Shown here: positions 22,703-53,750 of the stretch, one piece after another
Layout: each line of letters starts with the position of its first letter
Numbering within the stretch: the first letter of the stretch is position 1
NCBI RefSeq assembly: GCF_037325665.1
Contig: NC_090253.1
Coordinates: 22,378,639 to 22,442,638, forward strand
DNA length: 64,000 nucleotides
Reading direction: 5' to 3'
From: Littorina saxatilis
Taxonomy: Eukaryota > Mollusca > Gastropoda > Littorinimorpha > Littorinidae
Notes under the pieces: model-generated
The model's database searches: none
The model's input: only the letters and a program-made list of their open reading frames with translations
Told to the model about the DNA's origin: nothing
Translations under genes and position numbers: made by a program

Positions 22703-24350
22703 CTTCCTCGTTAATGTGGTCTCTCTCTCGCTTTCTCCCAAAATGTGCTCTCCCTCTCTCTCCCTCAATATGTGCTCTCTCTCCCTCTCTTACTTCTCAA
22801 TGTGCTCTCTCTCTCCCCACTCTCTCTGTGTGCTACCCTCCCCCCCTCTCTCTCTCTTCATATGCTCTGTCTGCCTGTCTCTCTGAGATGTGGAGGTTTT
22901 TAAAACAGCCTGCTAGATTTCACGTTTGTTTGTCATTGCCGACAGAGACAACCTTCACTTCTCCTCAGCACATGTGCGTACACACACACCCACACTAGTG
23001 CATGGTGTGGCTGAGTGCTCTGTAAGTTGTATTTCTGTATTCTTGATCGTTGAATGTATGCACACGCTCGGTAGGATTAACAGTAATACTTCACAAATGT
23101 CTCCAACAGGGCAAGTTGCAAATATTATTTCATTTTTACAGAGATTATATCTCACGTCAAACATAGTTCCAAACCACTGTCTTATACTTTCTGAGAACAC
23201 ACATCTGGTGAAACAACCTCCCCAGAACTCCTCAGCCTGACATTACATTTCTTTAGGGGTATACACAAAGGTTTATATTTTAGTATAATGGGACATCAAA
23301 CTATGAACATTTTGTCATGTTCCCGCATGAATATGTTCTGGGGGCACTGGGCTTGGGGAACAATCGGATTAGCTGCAGTCATTATGGTGTCGAATCTGTT
23401 CCTAGTGCAACAAAATTTAGCCCAGGTGAATAAAAAAAAATGTTCTGGTCGCCAGGGGCAACACATTTTTCTTGCATTCTCATCAAAAAGTTAGTTACTA
23501 TACAGTTGGAACCAATGATACATTTTATTTTTTCACATAAATTCCAGACTTTTGAACTTCACTCTCATGAATGAAGTATATTGCAATTTATAAATTTGAA
23601 AGAACCTGATAAAAAGTTCTTCCTGCTGTCCAATATATTATCACCCTAGCACTAATTACAACTTCTAGTGTTCTTCTAAAAATGTCAGCCCACCTACTCT
23701 TATTTTCTAAACATGCAACCAGCAATCAGTTTTGTTTTTGTTTCTTTCTCTGTTGCTTAATTACAGTGTGGGCAGGACATTCAGCGATTCTACAAGGACT
23801 CGCGGCCGGGTTTCTTCAAAAAACCACTTGAGTGTTTGCAAAGGAAACTGACAGAATTTACAAGTGCAATGTGTGTATCTGGAATTGATTTTTCTGTCGC
23901 TTCTCCGTATTGTCCAAATATATGCAGCCTGCATTATGCTGACATAGGTTTGCAAGGCAGATCAATGGAATAAAAACAGCCTGCAGCAAAGGAGAAGAGC
24001 ACACAGGCATTAAGAGTTGTACTCTATAAATGATGAATACACTAAAAACCAAATCAGCACACAGCTGTTACATGTCTTGCTTTTTTCCAGTAAACTAACA
24101 CTATATCGAAATGTAAACATACCATTCAGAGCAACATCCTCATAATGCCTTCAATATCTTGTCTGACTGAAAATATTGCAACAAGACCTAATTATTTAGC
24201 TAATGAAATAAATAATAAAGGACTGTGTGACAGCAATTTCACATCTGCACATGACCCAACGATCTTCAGTATCAGCTAGGCAGGCAGTCCAAATCCAGTT
24301 GCCTGGTTGTTCCACTCTAATATTATTTCATCATTAAGAAAAATTTCTTA
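20690..24350. other. No gene seen; AT-rich intergenic DNA
   Basis: A TC microsatellite lies at 22667-22870 and an AT dinucleotide run near 21479-21494. Short unrelated ORFs on both strands have no recognisable content. Confidence 0.45.
22667..22870. repeat. CT-rich repeat with aatgtgctctc units
   Basis: (TC)n is followed by about five imperfect units of aatgtgctctctct. Confidence 0.9.
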
Positions 24351-24358
24351 AATTACTC

Positions 24359-24765
24359 AATCAATCAATCAATGACGCTTATATCGCGCATATTCCGTGG
24401 GTACAGTTCTAGGCGCTCTGCAGTGATGCCGTGTGAGATGAAATTTTATACGGCCAGTAGATTGCAGCCATTTCGGCGCATATTTACCTTTCACGGCCTA
24501 TTATTCCAAGTCACACGGGTATAGGTAGACAATTATTAACTGTGCCTAAGCAATTTTGCCAGGAAAGACCCTTTTGTCAATCGTGGGATCTTTAACGTGC
24601 ACACCCAATGTAGTGTACACGGGGGGAGGGTTCGGACACCGAAGAGAGTCTGCACACAAAGTTGACTCTGAAATAAATTTCCGCCGAACCTGGGATCAAA
24701 CTCACGCTGACAGCGGCCAACTGAATACAAATCCAGCGCGCTACCAACTGAGCTATATCCCCGCT
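24359..24765 (-). mobile_element. tRNA-derived SINE (minus strand)
   Basis: On the minus strand it opens with gatatagctcagttggtagc, a B-box region and the same gagatttatttc-type body as the SINE at 4102-4559. It then has a distinct 3' half ending gcgatataagcgtcattgat and a (TTGA)n tail. A 7-bp repeat attactc flanks it (24352-24358; 24766-24772). The different 3' half makes it a separate subfamily sharing the head. Confidence 0.8.
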
Positions 24766-25699
24766 ATTACTCCCTTATAACCAATAACCATACAATTCTT
24801 CTGACAAAAGATTAGCAGCTTTTGCGTAACCTTGAAATGCTGCCGACAGGGCAATCTTTTAAAAGGTTTGATTTTATTTATTTTGTTGTTGTCAAATATG
24901 AGTAACAAAGCTTCATGCTTTATCTTAAACTTTAACCCGTAATATTGCCCCACTACCCACACATAGTGAGATCACAATCATACTACCACACACACACACA
25001 AACATAACCTGTACACAGCCTGAGCTACCTACTGATATTTATCTTCTATAACTTTGTTTAATTAAAACAAAATTGTGGAATGCAAAATGCGTTCACATAT
25101 TAACTGGCGGTATTTCAATTTCTAACATGATTAGGTTTAGGGTCATGTGGTAAATATGCCTCACCTTCACACTTGCAGCATCATCATCATGCACTGATCA
25201 ATGTGCACAGTCACGGAGGCAAAGCAGTTATTTTTCGACTAAACAAACGTGTTCACTCTGGATTATGCGCACCAAATTCAGGGCACAGAGGATAACTAAA
25301 AGCACCAAGTGTAGAATCTATCAGCAAGAGTGAGTACCGGTATCGATTTTTCTAGGCACCGCTACCCTAGAAACAAGCGGTGCTGCATCCCTTCATGGGT
25401 GACTCGCAATGAAACTCTAGAGTCTTGGTACCAAACCCTTGAAGTATACAGTACCACTCAAAAATCTAACTTTAAAGCCAAACCTAGAATGCAGGGCCAC
25501 CACCTCAGCCTCTGATCGCCGACCAAACTGTTTCGTTTCACAAATAAAAACTCCGAAAGCTCTCAATCTGCTAGGCGAGTGAAACGTTGCAGACGACACT
25601 TTTCACTCCAAGCGAGCGCGAAGAAACATTGACCAGATACTCTTGACGATTGCACTCAATCAGTTCCCTTTGCGGACGAAACTTTTTATTCTTTTACGG

Positions 25700-25945
25700 T
25701 AAAAATATTCTTTTTCTTACCTGACCGAAGAAGGCCACATTTTGGTCGGTGGGAAGTCCACAGAACAAGCAACAAATCACATCTCAATCACAGCTGACTC
25801 TTCGGATCAATCGGCAGCCTACGTGCGGCGTTTTGTATCTCCCTGTGTAGAGAGTACATGGAGTAGTCGCCCTTCCATTAAGCGAAATCGAAAGTAAAAG
25901 GTCGAGAACAAGAATGGCCGTCCACATTGGAAAGGAGGTAATACT
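25700..25945. promoter_or_regulatory. Candidate divergent promoter with two first exons
   Basis: On the minus strand, ATGTGGCCTTCTTCGGTCAG ends exactly at a strong donor (|GTAAGA, 25721/25720). On the plus strand, ATG at 25914 begins MAVHIGKE and meets a donor (GGAG|GTAATA) at 25937/25938. The ~180 bp between them has lower AT content than the surroundings. No downstream exons were found for either, so this is suggestive only. Confidence 0.25.
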
Positions 25946-26113
25946 CACATATCTCACAGATGTAACTAAAGATCTATATATATATATCTACAACTTGGAA
26001 TGCTTTTTCAGACGGTTTTCCATAATTTCATGTACTAAGAGTATAAGCAATTTCTTTTGAATTACAATTCCTGCCTTTTTCATTGTTGAATTGCTTTTCT
26101 TTTTTACATTAAA

Positions 26114-26987
26114 TTTTAGTCAAGTTTTGACTAAATGTTTTAACATAGAGGGGGGAATCGAGACGAGGGTCGTGGTGTATGTGTGTGTGTGTGTGTGTCT
26201 GTGTGTGCGTGCGTGTGTGTGTGTAGAGCGATTCAGACTAAACTACTGGACCGATCTTTATGAAATTTGACATGAGAGTTCCTGGGTATGAAATCCCCGA
26301 ACGTTTTTTTCATTTTTTTGATAAATGTCTTTGATGACGTCATATCCGGCTTTTCGTGAAAGTTGAGGCGGCACTGTCACGCCCTCATTTTTCAACCAAA
26401 TTGGTTGAAATTTTGGTCAAGTACTCTTCGACGAAGCCCGGGGTTCGGTATTGCATTTCAGCTTGGTGGTTTAAAAATTAATTGATGACTTTGGTCATTA
26501 AAAATCTGAAAATTGTAAAAAAAAAAAAAAATTTATAAAACGATCCAAATTTACGTTTATCTTATTCTCCATCATTTGCTGATTCCAAAAACATATAAAT
26601 ATGTTATATTCGGATTAAAAACAAGCTCTGAAAATTAAATATATAAAAATTATTATCAAAATTTTTTTTTCGAAATCAATTTAAAAAAACTTTCATCTTA
26701 TTCCTTGTCGGTTCCTGATTCCAAAAATATATAGATATGATATGTTTGGATTAAAAACACGCTCAGAAAGTTAAAACGAAGAGAGGTACAGTAAAGCGTG
26801 CTATCCTTCTCAGCGCAACGAATACCCCGCTCTTCTTGTCAATTCCACGTGCACTGCCTTTGCCACGGGCGGTGGAGTGACGATGCTACGAGTATACGGT
26901 CTTGCTTCGTTGCGTTGCGTTCAGTTTCATTCTGTGAGTTCGACAGCTACTTGACTAAATATTGTATTTTCGCCTTACGCGACTTGT
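26114..26987 (+). mobile_element. Helentron-like repeat, copy c (first of tandem trio)
   Basis: A full-length copy of the ~870-bp family with the caaccaaattggttg palindrome and a short TG tract. Its 3' end (gcgacttgtt) runs directly into the next copy. Confidence 0.7.
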
Positions 26988-27849
26988 TATATTTAGTCAA
27001 GTTTTGACTAAATATTTTAACATCGAGGGGGAATCGAAACGAGGGTCGTGGTGTATGTGCGTGTGTGCGTGTGTGTGTGTGTGTGTGTAGAGCGATTCAG
27101 ACTAAACTACTGGACCGATCTTTATGAAATTTGACATGAGAGTTCCTGGGTATGAAATCCCCGAACGTTTTTTTCATTTTTTTGATAAATGTCTTTGATG
27201 ACGTCATATCCGGCTTTTCGTGAAAGTTGAGGCGGCACTGTCACGCCCTCATTTTTCAACCAAATTGGTTGAAATTTTGGTCAAGTAATCTTCGACGAAG
27301 CCCGGACTTCGGTATTGCATTTCAGCTTGGTGGCTTAAAAATTAATTCATGACTTTGGTCATTAAAAATCGGAAAATTGTAAAAAAAAATAAAAATTTAT
27401 AAAACGATCCAAATTTACGTTTATCTTATTCTCCATCATTTGCTGATTCCAAAAACATATAAATATGTTATATTCGGATTAAAAACAAGCTCTGAAAATT
27501 AAATATATAAAAATTATTATCAAAATTAAATTGTCCAAATCAATTTAAAAACACTTTCATCTTATTCCTTGTCGGTTCCTGATTCCAAAAACATATAGAT
27601 ATGATATGTTTGGATTAAAAACACGCTCAGAAAGTTAAAACAAAGAGAGGTACAGAAAAGCGTGCTATCCTTCTTAGCGCAACTACTACCCCGCTCTTCT
27701 TGTCAATTTCACTGCCTTTGCCATGAGCGGTGGACTGACGATGCTACGAGTATACGGTCTTGCTGAAAAATGGCATTGCGTTCAGTTTCATTCTGTGAGT
27801 TCGACAGCTACTTGACTAAATATTGTATTTTCGCCTTACGTGACTTGTT
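26988..27849 (+). mobile_element. Helentron-like repeat, copy d (second of tandem trio)
   Basis: It is nearly identical in layout and sequence to the copy at 7043-7926, including the 3' third (ttgctgaaaaatggcattgc). It begins within 1-2 bp of the preceding copy's end. Confidence 0.7.
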
Positions 27850-27939
27850 TACATTTAGTCAAGTTTTGACTAAATGTTTTAACATAGAGGGGGAATCGAG
27901 ACGAGGGTCATGGTGTATGTGTGTGTGTGTCTGTCTGTC

Positions 27940-27979
<40 letters not shown>

Positions 27980-28713
27980 TGTGTGTGTGTGTAGAGCGAT
28001 TCAGACTAAACTACTGGGCCGAAATTTATGAAATTTGACATGAGAGTTCCTGGGTATGATATCCCCGGACGTTTTTTTCTTTTTTTCGATAAATACCTTT
28101 GATGACGTCATATCCGGCTTTTTGTAAAAGTTGAGGCGGCACTGTCACACCCTCATTTTTCAATTAAATTGATTGAAATTTTGGCAAATCAATCTTCGAC
28201 GAAGGCCGGGGTTTGGTATTGCATTTCAGCTTGGTGGCTTAAAAACTAATGAGTGAGTTTGGTCATTAAAAATCGCAAACTTGTAATTAAAATTATTTTT
28301 TTATTAAACGATCCAAAAACAATTTCATCTTATTCTGCGTCATTTTCTGATTCCAAAAACATATACATATGTTATATTTGGATTAAAAACAATCTCTGAA
28401 AATTAAAAATATAAAAATTATGATCAAAATTAAATTTCCGAAATCGATTCAAAAACTATTTCATCTTATTCCTTGTCGGTTCCTGATTCCAAAAACATAT
28501 AGATATGATATGTTTGGATTAAAAACACGCTCAGAAAGTTAAAACGAAGAGAGGTACAGTAAAGCGTGCTATGAAGCACAGCGCAACCGCTGCCGCGCCA
28601 AACAGGCTCGTCACTTTCACTGCCTTTTGCACTAGCGGCGGACTACGTTCGGTTTCATTCTGTGAGTTTCACAGCTTGACTTAATGTAGTAATTTCGCCT
28701 TACGCGACTTGTT
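27850..28713 (+). mobile_element. Helentron-like repeat, copy e (third of tandem trio)
   Basis: It belongs to the other subfamily, like copy b (gaagcacagcgcaaccgc in the 3' third). The trio is therefore not a simple recent tandem amplification of one copy. It ends cgcgacttgtt at 28713. Confidence 0.7.
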
Positions 28714-28721
28714 GTGTATTA

Positions 28722-29254
28722 CAGGGGTGGGACTCTCTTGTGATGAAAAAAGAGGAAATCCCTTTTTTTTGTTCCCCCAAATTTTTTTTAAATGGTACAT
28801 TAAAATCTGTGCAATCTGGTGCATTCTGAGACTAAAATTCAACTCGTTTGCAATTGGATCAGGTAAAAAAAGACATTCTCCTCACCCCCCCCCCCCCCCA
28901 ACAAAACAAAAAAATCATCAACCAAACAAAAAACACACTTTCACACACCAATGGTAACATTGTAATGGTGCATACTTACGTAATGAACCATGTATCAATA
29001 ATCCAATACTGGCAATAGTATGATTCAATGCATTGAAGCTCAACATTACTATTAGTTATCAGGAGTTTTAAGTCAACACAATTTAACTCTCAAGCCTCCA
29101 GTGTTCTGTTCCATCTTCACTTCTCTCCATATCATTCAGCCAACAAATTATAGATACTGTGATGAAATGGGACGCGGAAAAATAGATAACTCCAGCGGAA
29201 TTCGTAAGTTGTGTCCGCGGAAATCCACGGATTCGCGGAAAAGTCCCACCCCTG
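28722..29254. mobile_element. hAT-like non-autonomous element with CAGGGGTGGGAC termini
   Basis: Terminal inverted repeats caggggtgggact / agtcccacccctg are flanked by a 6-bp duplication, gtatta (28716-28721; 29255-29260). The interior is AT-rich with a C-run and no transposase. The terminus resembles hAT-type ends, but hAT elements normally give 8-bp duplications, so the family is tentative. Confidence 0.6.
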
Positions 29255-30763
29255 GTATTAGTGTTTCATGTAGGTCTATGATGTTTCCTTTGTGTGCGTT
29301 TTTTTTCCTCACTGGGATAGAGGATAGAGAAGGGAAATAATTCACATTACTTGAATGCTGAACTACAGTCCAAATAAATCTAGTATAGTTTCATCAAAGG
29401 CAAATTGTGGGCCTACAACTTCAAAGACACAGAAACACACAGACACATACATATATACAAACGCACACACACCCTCATAAATAAGATATGAAATTAGATA
29501 ATCAATTGGTGCATTGATCATAGGGAAACATTATCACATTCAGTTTGTTTGTCATTGTTTGTTTTATCATTTGACAGTGCACAGGCACACCATTCATTCT
29601 GACAAACTTTCTCACTATATATCACATAAGTGTATCAGTTAAGCTAGCTTTATTCCAAATATAAAGAGTACACAAATCCACACAAAACCAGCCCAGAGTA
29701 AATATAACTTTATCCATAAATGTAAAAATAATGTACAAAGAAATAATTAAGGTCCGTATGGAATGTACATAGAATTTAAAAAATATTGTTTTATTTATCT
29801 GTACATTTCTGCAAGTCTTCTCCGCTGCAAATCTTCATCATAATGATCTGAAAAGTATCACAATGATCTGAAAAGCATCACAATGATCATGAATCAGGAA
29901 AAACAGTGGTAATCTTTTTATGCTGTAAGTTCGTTGTGAAGGGCAATCTTTGGCGATTGTTTGGTTGGTCATAATTATGCAAAGAGCACCAAAAGAGCTT
30001 TTTTCTCTCCCAATGAGACAAATGAGAATCACAGCATCAAAAACACTGCAAAAACATAATAATAAAATGTTACCATCACATTTACTATCAAAATGTAACT
30101 TTCAGTACATGTACATTATTTTTACAATTTTCTCATTGAAAGACTTTTCTGCATGTGCTTGCATAGCAGATCAGACATCATTATTCAGTCAATAATTTGA
30201 TGTAAACAATGAGTGTGTTCATTCATCAAATAAGTTTTCTGTCATATTTTGGGGAGTTCTTTGGTCAAAGAAGATGGGGTGAAATGTTGATTTTTGAAAA
30301 GACCAAAAATTCTGAATCCTATGTGCAGAAGGTCCAAGCTCATATATATACCACTACAGATTAATACTTTGTACATGTATGTGTACATTCCTGAATTTGA
30401 ATTTCAGTGGCAAGACATCGACATTTGAATAAACGCAAACGATTTTCAAATTAGAAAGTTGACCTACCTCGATCGGAGCATTTTAAAACTTTGGCATATA
30501 AATTTAACATACAATTACTATAGAATGGCACTGCTGCAATTCAGCGATAATACTGTTTGTGTTTGTAAATAAAAAAAATCTGCATCTTCAGATTGGCAAC
30601 AGATCTCCTTCATTTTGTCTATTTGTTATAATTTATTCTTTTTAGCTTTGCCAAACTCTGTTCCATTCATTTCAATGGTGATCATAACTTAACTTTAGTA
30701 ACACTTCTCTGCAACAGTAGGCCTTGACTGGCTTTTGAAGATTCAAGCAAAAGCTTTCAAATA

Positions 30764-30930
30764 TAGTCGAACCTGCCCTTGACACAACCTCTCAAAAGCG
30801 ACCATGTACATATGCCCACAACAACTACTCAAAATGATCCTAGATTTTTTTTAAATTCTATAGAATTCACCATTCCATAGCCACCACCGGTCTATCACGG
30901 CCAACATTGTCATTGTTCAGTCCATTGGAT
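30764..30930. mobile_element. Degraded MITE, TAGTCGAACCTG family
   Basis: The left end tagtcgaacctgcccttgac and the following blocks (cccacaacaactac, attcaccattccatag) match the better-preserved copy at 34366-34546. The right end is degraded. Confidence 0.5.
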
Positions 30931-32606
30931 TGTACCAGAATGTTCATTCAAAACACACTAAAAATTCCCAATGCTTTAGAATGGTTCAAAATTTGTTGCA
31001 AATGTGTGCGCCAGTTGTACAAAATGATCAATTGCAACAACAACAAGATTTTGTGACCATAGTTCTTAAGTACATCAAAACAGCCTATTTGCATCCCTAA
31101 TAAGCTGTTCCCCTCTTCGGGTTGAAAAAAAAAAAGTGTCCACATCATTAAATAGCTATAACAATGTGACTCTTTGATGCTTGTTTGAACATTGACGTTT
31201 GGTTAACAGTGGGCATTGCTTCATTACATGACAAAATAATACATGAAGCAACAAATAGGAAAGTTACAAGACATGCATTTGCGTATAAAAACATTCAGTC
31301 AAATTATAACCACACCCTTTAACAAAATATCAATATAAATGTATTTCAAAACAGAAGACAATCATATACACATACCAAAATGCAATCACAAAAAGTGAAA
31401 GTCTCTTCTAAATTCATCAAAAACAAAAACTTCAATAATCTTCATCAGTCTTTAAAACTCTTTTAAGAAGAAGACTGTAGTTTAACACACTACCCAAATT
31501 AAAAAAAAGTTTTTATTACAATGTAGAACTGTTTCTGGACTAAAATGAGCCCCTCTTTCCCTTTTTCATCTTTAAAATTAAGATTCATTTACTCTGTGAC
31601 CTTTCACAGAAAGAAAAGAACACAGCATGCAACAAAAATGCACAAAATAATATCGCACAGTCAAAGAGTGTACAATAAAAAATCTCCATTATGGCGAAAG
31701 CAAGAAGCTCGTGAAGTCAATAATCACATTCAGCTTTTGTAGAAGACAGGTTTATTTGATTAAATAAACAAAAAAACAAAGCATGAGTCTCACCACATTG
31801 CATGCTGACTTCAAAACCGATCTGATGGCACTTTAGTAATAGACAAGCAGTAAATACAAAGTTCATCTGAATTAGCTTAATTATGCTCATACTGTTTGAC
31901 AGTAGCTACAGCATTTTCATAATTATGACATAACTTATGAAGTGAACACGATTAATCAGATGTTGGCTTCTGCAATCTCCTTTTTTGCTTAAAATTACTC
32001 ACAATGACGGAAATTATGCTTAAACCAAATACTTTTTAGTGATGATTTTGACTTACAAAAACCCTTCAGCTGGTGCTAAAAAATGCACGATACCACATTT
32101 TCAAAACTTCATGACACTATAGCACTTTAATGTTGAGCCATATAAATATAAATGTACACATAATTTACCTAAGAACTTTGAATTCTAAAATGTTTTTGAA
32201 GCAAAGGTTTTGGGGCTGATACGTACAGAAAACCATGGACTACTTTCAAAGCCAAGCTTCCACATACACTCTGGCCCACAAACAATTTGTAATGCTTTCA
32301 TAACGTTACTGAAACAGGGTTTGTAGACTAGAACAAACTTTCTTTTACATCTAGTGCATGATGCCCAAGTTTTAATGCAAAATGTACACAAAGCGGTAGC
32401 CGATGCAGCAATCAAGTTTTCATACTGTGTTAAAAACAACTTGGAAAAGGACTTACTTAAGCGTTAAGCATAAAACATGCAAGTCAATGAACTAGATCAT
32501 TTCTACTGGCAATTGCAAATAACAAATTTTGTTTTTAAAGCACATCATTTCTCATTCTACTCTTACTACTTCTATCATAATTTACCACACATATATACAT
32601 GTACTA

Positions 32607-33172
32607 CAGGGTGACCCAACAAAAAGAGTACCCAAACAAAACGTCATAAATTGAACAAAAAACAAGTAATCTTCATAAAATTTATTTACACACACAAGTA
32701 GCCTCTGCATGATTTGCACAGAAAATGTTAGCGTTCTAGCTTGTCTTTCAGGAAAGTTATGCTCATTCTACAGAACATGCTCCAAATGGCCTCCCCCGGA
32801 TTTAAATCCCCCAGATTTCTATCTTTGGGGGTTCCTGAAAGACAACGTCTACAGGAACAACCCACAGACAATCACAGAACTCAAGAGAGCCATCACAACA
32901 ACCATTCGCGGAATCTCGCAACAGGAGTGTGTGCGGGTGATTGATAACTTTGCGCGGCGAGTTCAAGTTTGCCTGCAGCGACGCGGAGGCCATTTGGAGC
33001 ATGTTCTGTAGAATGAGCTTAACTTTCCTGAAAGACAAGCTAGAACGCTAACATTTTCTGTGCAAATCATGCAGAGGCTACTTGTGTGTGTAAATAAATT
33101 TTATGAAGATTGCTTTATTTTTGTTCAATTTATGACGTTTTGTTTGGGTACTCTTTTTTGGGGGTCACCCTG
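32607..33172 (+). mobile_element. mariner/Tc1-type DNA transposon remnant with ~190-bp inverted repeats
   Basis: The ends cagggtgacccaacaaaaag / cttttttgggggtcaccctg are inverted and flanked by TA on both sides. The inverted repeats extend about 190 bp inward, well beyond usual mariner termini. Between them, a plus-strand frame ending in the stop codon that closes at 33011 encodes the C-terminal third of a transposase: PPDLNPPDFYLWGFLKD, then a region ending GGHLEHVL. The PPDxYLW segment carries the third catalytic acidic residue of mariner-type enzymes. The N-terminal two thirds are missing, so it cannot encode an active enzyme. Confidence 0.85.
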
Positions 33173-33633
33173 TAAATATGCTTCTTTTACACTGCAAAAA
33201 CAAATAAAGTGTTTAGCAAAATCGTCCTAAAACACCAAATCCATTGTATGTACGCCCCAACCATCCACAAAAACACAAAATCAAGCCAAACAAAATAAGC
33301 TGCACAATTCCATGTGTAAATATACCAGAGCGTTCCTAACACTTATCAAGACATTCATCACAAATAATGCTGCAATTTCTTCATCAACAGTAACTTATCT
33401 ACCGCAAATCAAACAAGTTTCATACATGAAAAGAGATTCCAAAATCCGGCAGAGAAAGCACAGTAGCATGAAGGAACTGCTAGAATGTAAGGTACTTTTA
33501 CTTCTGTAATTGTAAACTGTGCATTATAAAATAGCAATGTACACATCAAAAAGGAATGTCTTCCAAAAAACTATGTGTCTATGAGAAAATTGGATACAGC
33601 AAAGGGGTGAGGGATGAGGAATGTGTCTTGATA

Positions 33634-34179
33634 CAGAGGAACCCCCCTTTTAAGACCCCCAATTTAAGACCCCCTCCCTTTCAAGGCCCTGTTTTCACAG
33701 ACTTTCTGTTCATAACCTCTGTCAATTTACACCCATTTTAAGACTCCCTTCTTTTTTAAAACTTTCTTTCTTTCTTTATTTGGTGTTTAACGTCGTTTTC
33801 AACCGTTCAAGGTTATATCGCAACGGGGAAAGGGGGGAGATGGGATAGAGCCACTTGTTAATTGTTTCTTGTTCACAAAAGCACTAATCAAAAATTTGCT
33901 CCAGGGGCTTGCAACGTAGTACAATATATGACCTTACTGGGAGAATGCAAGTTTCCAGTACAAAGGACTTAACATTTCTTACATACTGCTTGACTAAAAA
34001 TCTTTACAAACATTGACTATATTCTATACAAGAAACACTTAACAAGGGTAAAAGGAGAAACAGAATCCGTTAGTCGCCTCTTACGACATGCTGGGGAGCA
34101 TCGGGTAAATTCTTTCTCGACCTTTTTAAAACTTGATTTTTTTCAATTTTGTTGAGGTCTTAAAAGGGGGGTTCCACTG
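33634..34179. mobile_element. TACAGTGGAACC MITE interrupted by a SINE
   Basis: The left end cagaggaacccccctttta and right end taaaaggggggttccactg are inverted and lie next to TA dinucleotides. The interior has the family's ttaagactccctcctttt and gttcataacctctgt blocks. A SINE at 33775-34122 sits inside it. Confidence 0.8.
33775..34122 (-). mobile_element. SINE with gacgttaaacaccaaataaa tail, nested in a MITE
   Basis: On the minus strand it runs from aagaatttacccgatgctcc to the 3' tail gacgttaaacaccaaataaa(gaaa)n. A 12-bp duplication, tttttaaaactt, flanks it (33763-33774; 34123-34134). Two further copies of the family are at 57445-57811 and 59512-59667. Confidence 0.85.
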
Positions 34180-34365
34180 TATTGCAGTACTGTTGCAGAC
34201 TGTACGACACAAACACTGAGAAAACATTTTAGGTCTTAAATGAGAGGACAGCCTAGAACCTCAAGACACAGGCTCCACTGTATTTGCAAACTCCATAATT
34301 TCACAGACATTCTTCCATAATTGTCAAACATCCACTGAGAATCAAATCAACATCAATCAAATGTA

Positions 34366-34546
34366 CATTTGAACCTGCCTTGGAGACCACCTCTCGACTA
34401 CGACCCCTGCCCACAACAACAACTCCAAATGAACCCCTACGACTAGGTTTTGTTTTCCAACATAATTCACCTTTCCATAGCAAGCATCTGTTTACAATGA
34501 CCACTTCTGAGGTCGTTTGATTGGTTTTTACTGACAGGTTTGACTG
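34366..34546. mobile_element. MITE, TACAGTCAAACCTG family
   Basis: The ends (ca)tttgaacctg and caggtttgactg are inverted and flanked by TA. It has no coding capacity and is related to the degraded copy at 30764-30930. Confidence 0.65.
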
Positions 34547-35613
34547 TACTACCAATCAGCTACAAGCAACAAAAGAAACAGAACACTTTCATCTTGTTAA
34601 GCAAATGTAAATGTTTACCCCAAAAATGCCAAAGTTTTATCAAATTTGATAACTGAGGAAGATTGGCTGAGAGAAAGAAGTCTTTTCAAGAAAAACAACA
34701 ATTCTAGCCAGAAAGTTGACAAAAATGAACACTTCCTGAAAATCAATGTGAAAGAAGAACATATGAAAGAAGAACACATTAACATGGACTTTTCTCTGAA
34801 ACAAAGTCAGCATTTCATTATTTGAAAAATGCAAACTCTCTCAAAATCATTGTTAATACATATACAAGAAATAAGAACATATTGACATCAGCTAGCTTCT
34901 GTGTGAAATAATGCCAAAATAGGATGACTTGGAGAATGCGTACAATAAGAGTGCATAGACATAACTGGCCAAATAGCAACCACTTCTCTAAAATAAAAGT
35001 TTCATAAGTGTGGCTGTGTCTGCAAGCATGGGTCTTTCTTTGTATGCATGCAGTCCACAAAGGATGTGGACGCAAATTGCGGATGTCAGACTAAGTAAAA
35101 TACGTACCAACAAAAACAGACATTCTGTATTTCAATCAAAATGATCTTTTTGGAATGTGGACGAAACATGCCTAGGGACTCAGAATTTGAGGCTTAATTT
35201 CCCCATGAAAATCACCATAAAATAATACACCATCAAATAAAGCATATCTGTCTCGTGCCATTAAGTCCAAGTTTGTACAACCAAGGATGCATGTGCCTGA
35301 AGACAACAACTACAACAAAAGCACAGATATAAGAAGTTCATCTTGAACAAGCAAAATACTCATGGGTGGCAGGTTAAATATAACTCCCCTCTAAGGTGGG
35401 ATTTTTAACAACAACAACATAAAAAGGGCACATGCACACACACAAAAAAGTAACAATTTGAAATAAATCTTGTGCCAAACACACCTGTTTGCCCCCCTCC
35501 CCCTTCACCATATCTTTCGTAACTGCCATGTTCTGGGATGCAACTTTTCAATTTTTCACAACCATGCATATATATAAAGCTTATTATAGTGTTGATGAGA
35601 TTCTCGCAAACCC

Positions 35614-53750
<18,137 letters not shown>

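Larger units (their letters stand above)
29262..35613 (-). other. AT-rich block, possibly the long SWAP70 3' UTR
   Basis: No coding exon is visible. Compared with the rest of the window, the block is poor in microsatellites and directly follows the SWAP70 stop codon on the minus strand. Several AATAAA signals occur on that strand, for example at about 29648-29653 and 29788-29796. Whether the transcript extends this far is inference. Four transposon insertions inside it are listed separately. Confidence 0.3.

Noticed and set aside
24690-24762. tRNA gene on the minus strand
   Set aside because: Same SINE head as at 4102; the flanking 7-bp repeat and shared body show it is part of a retroposon.
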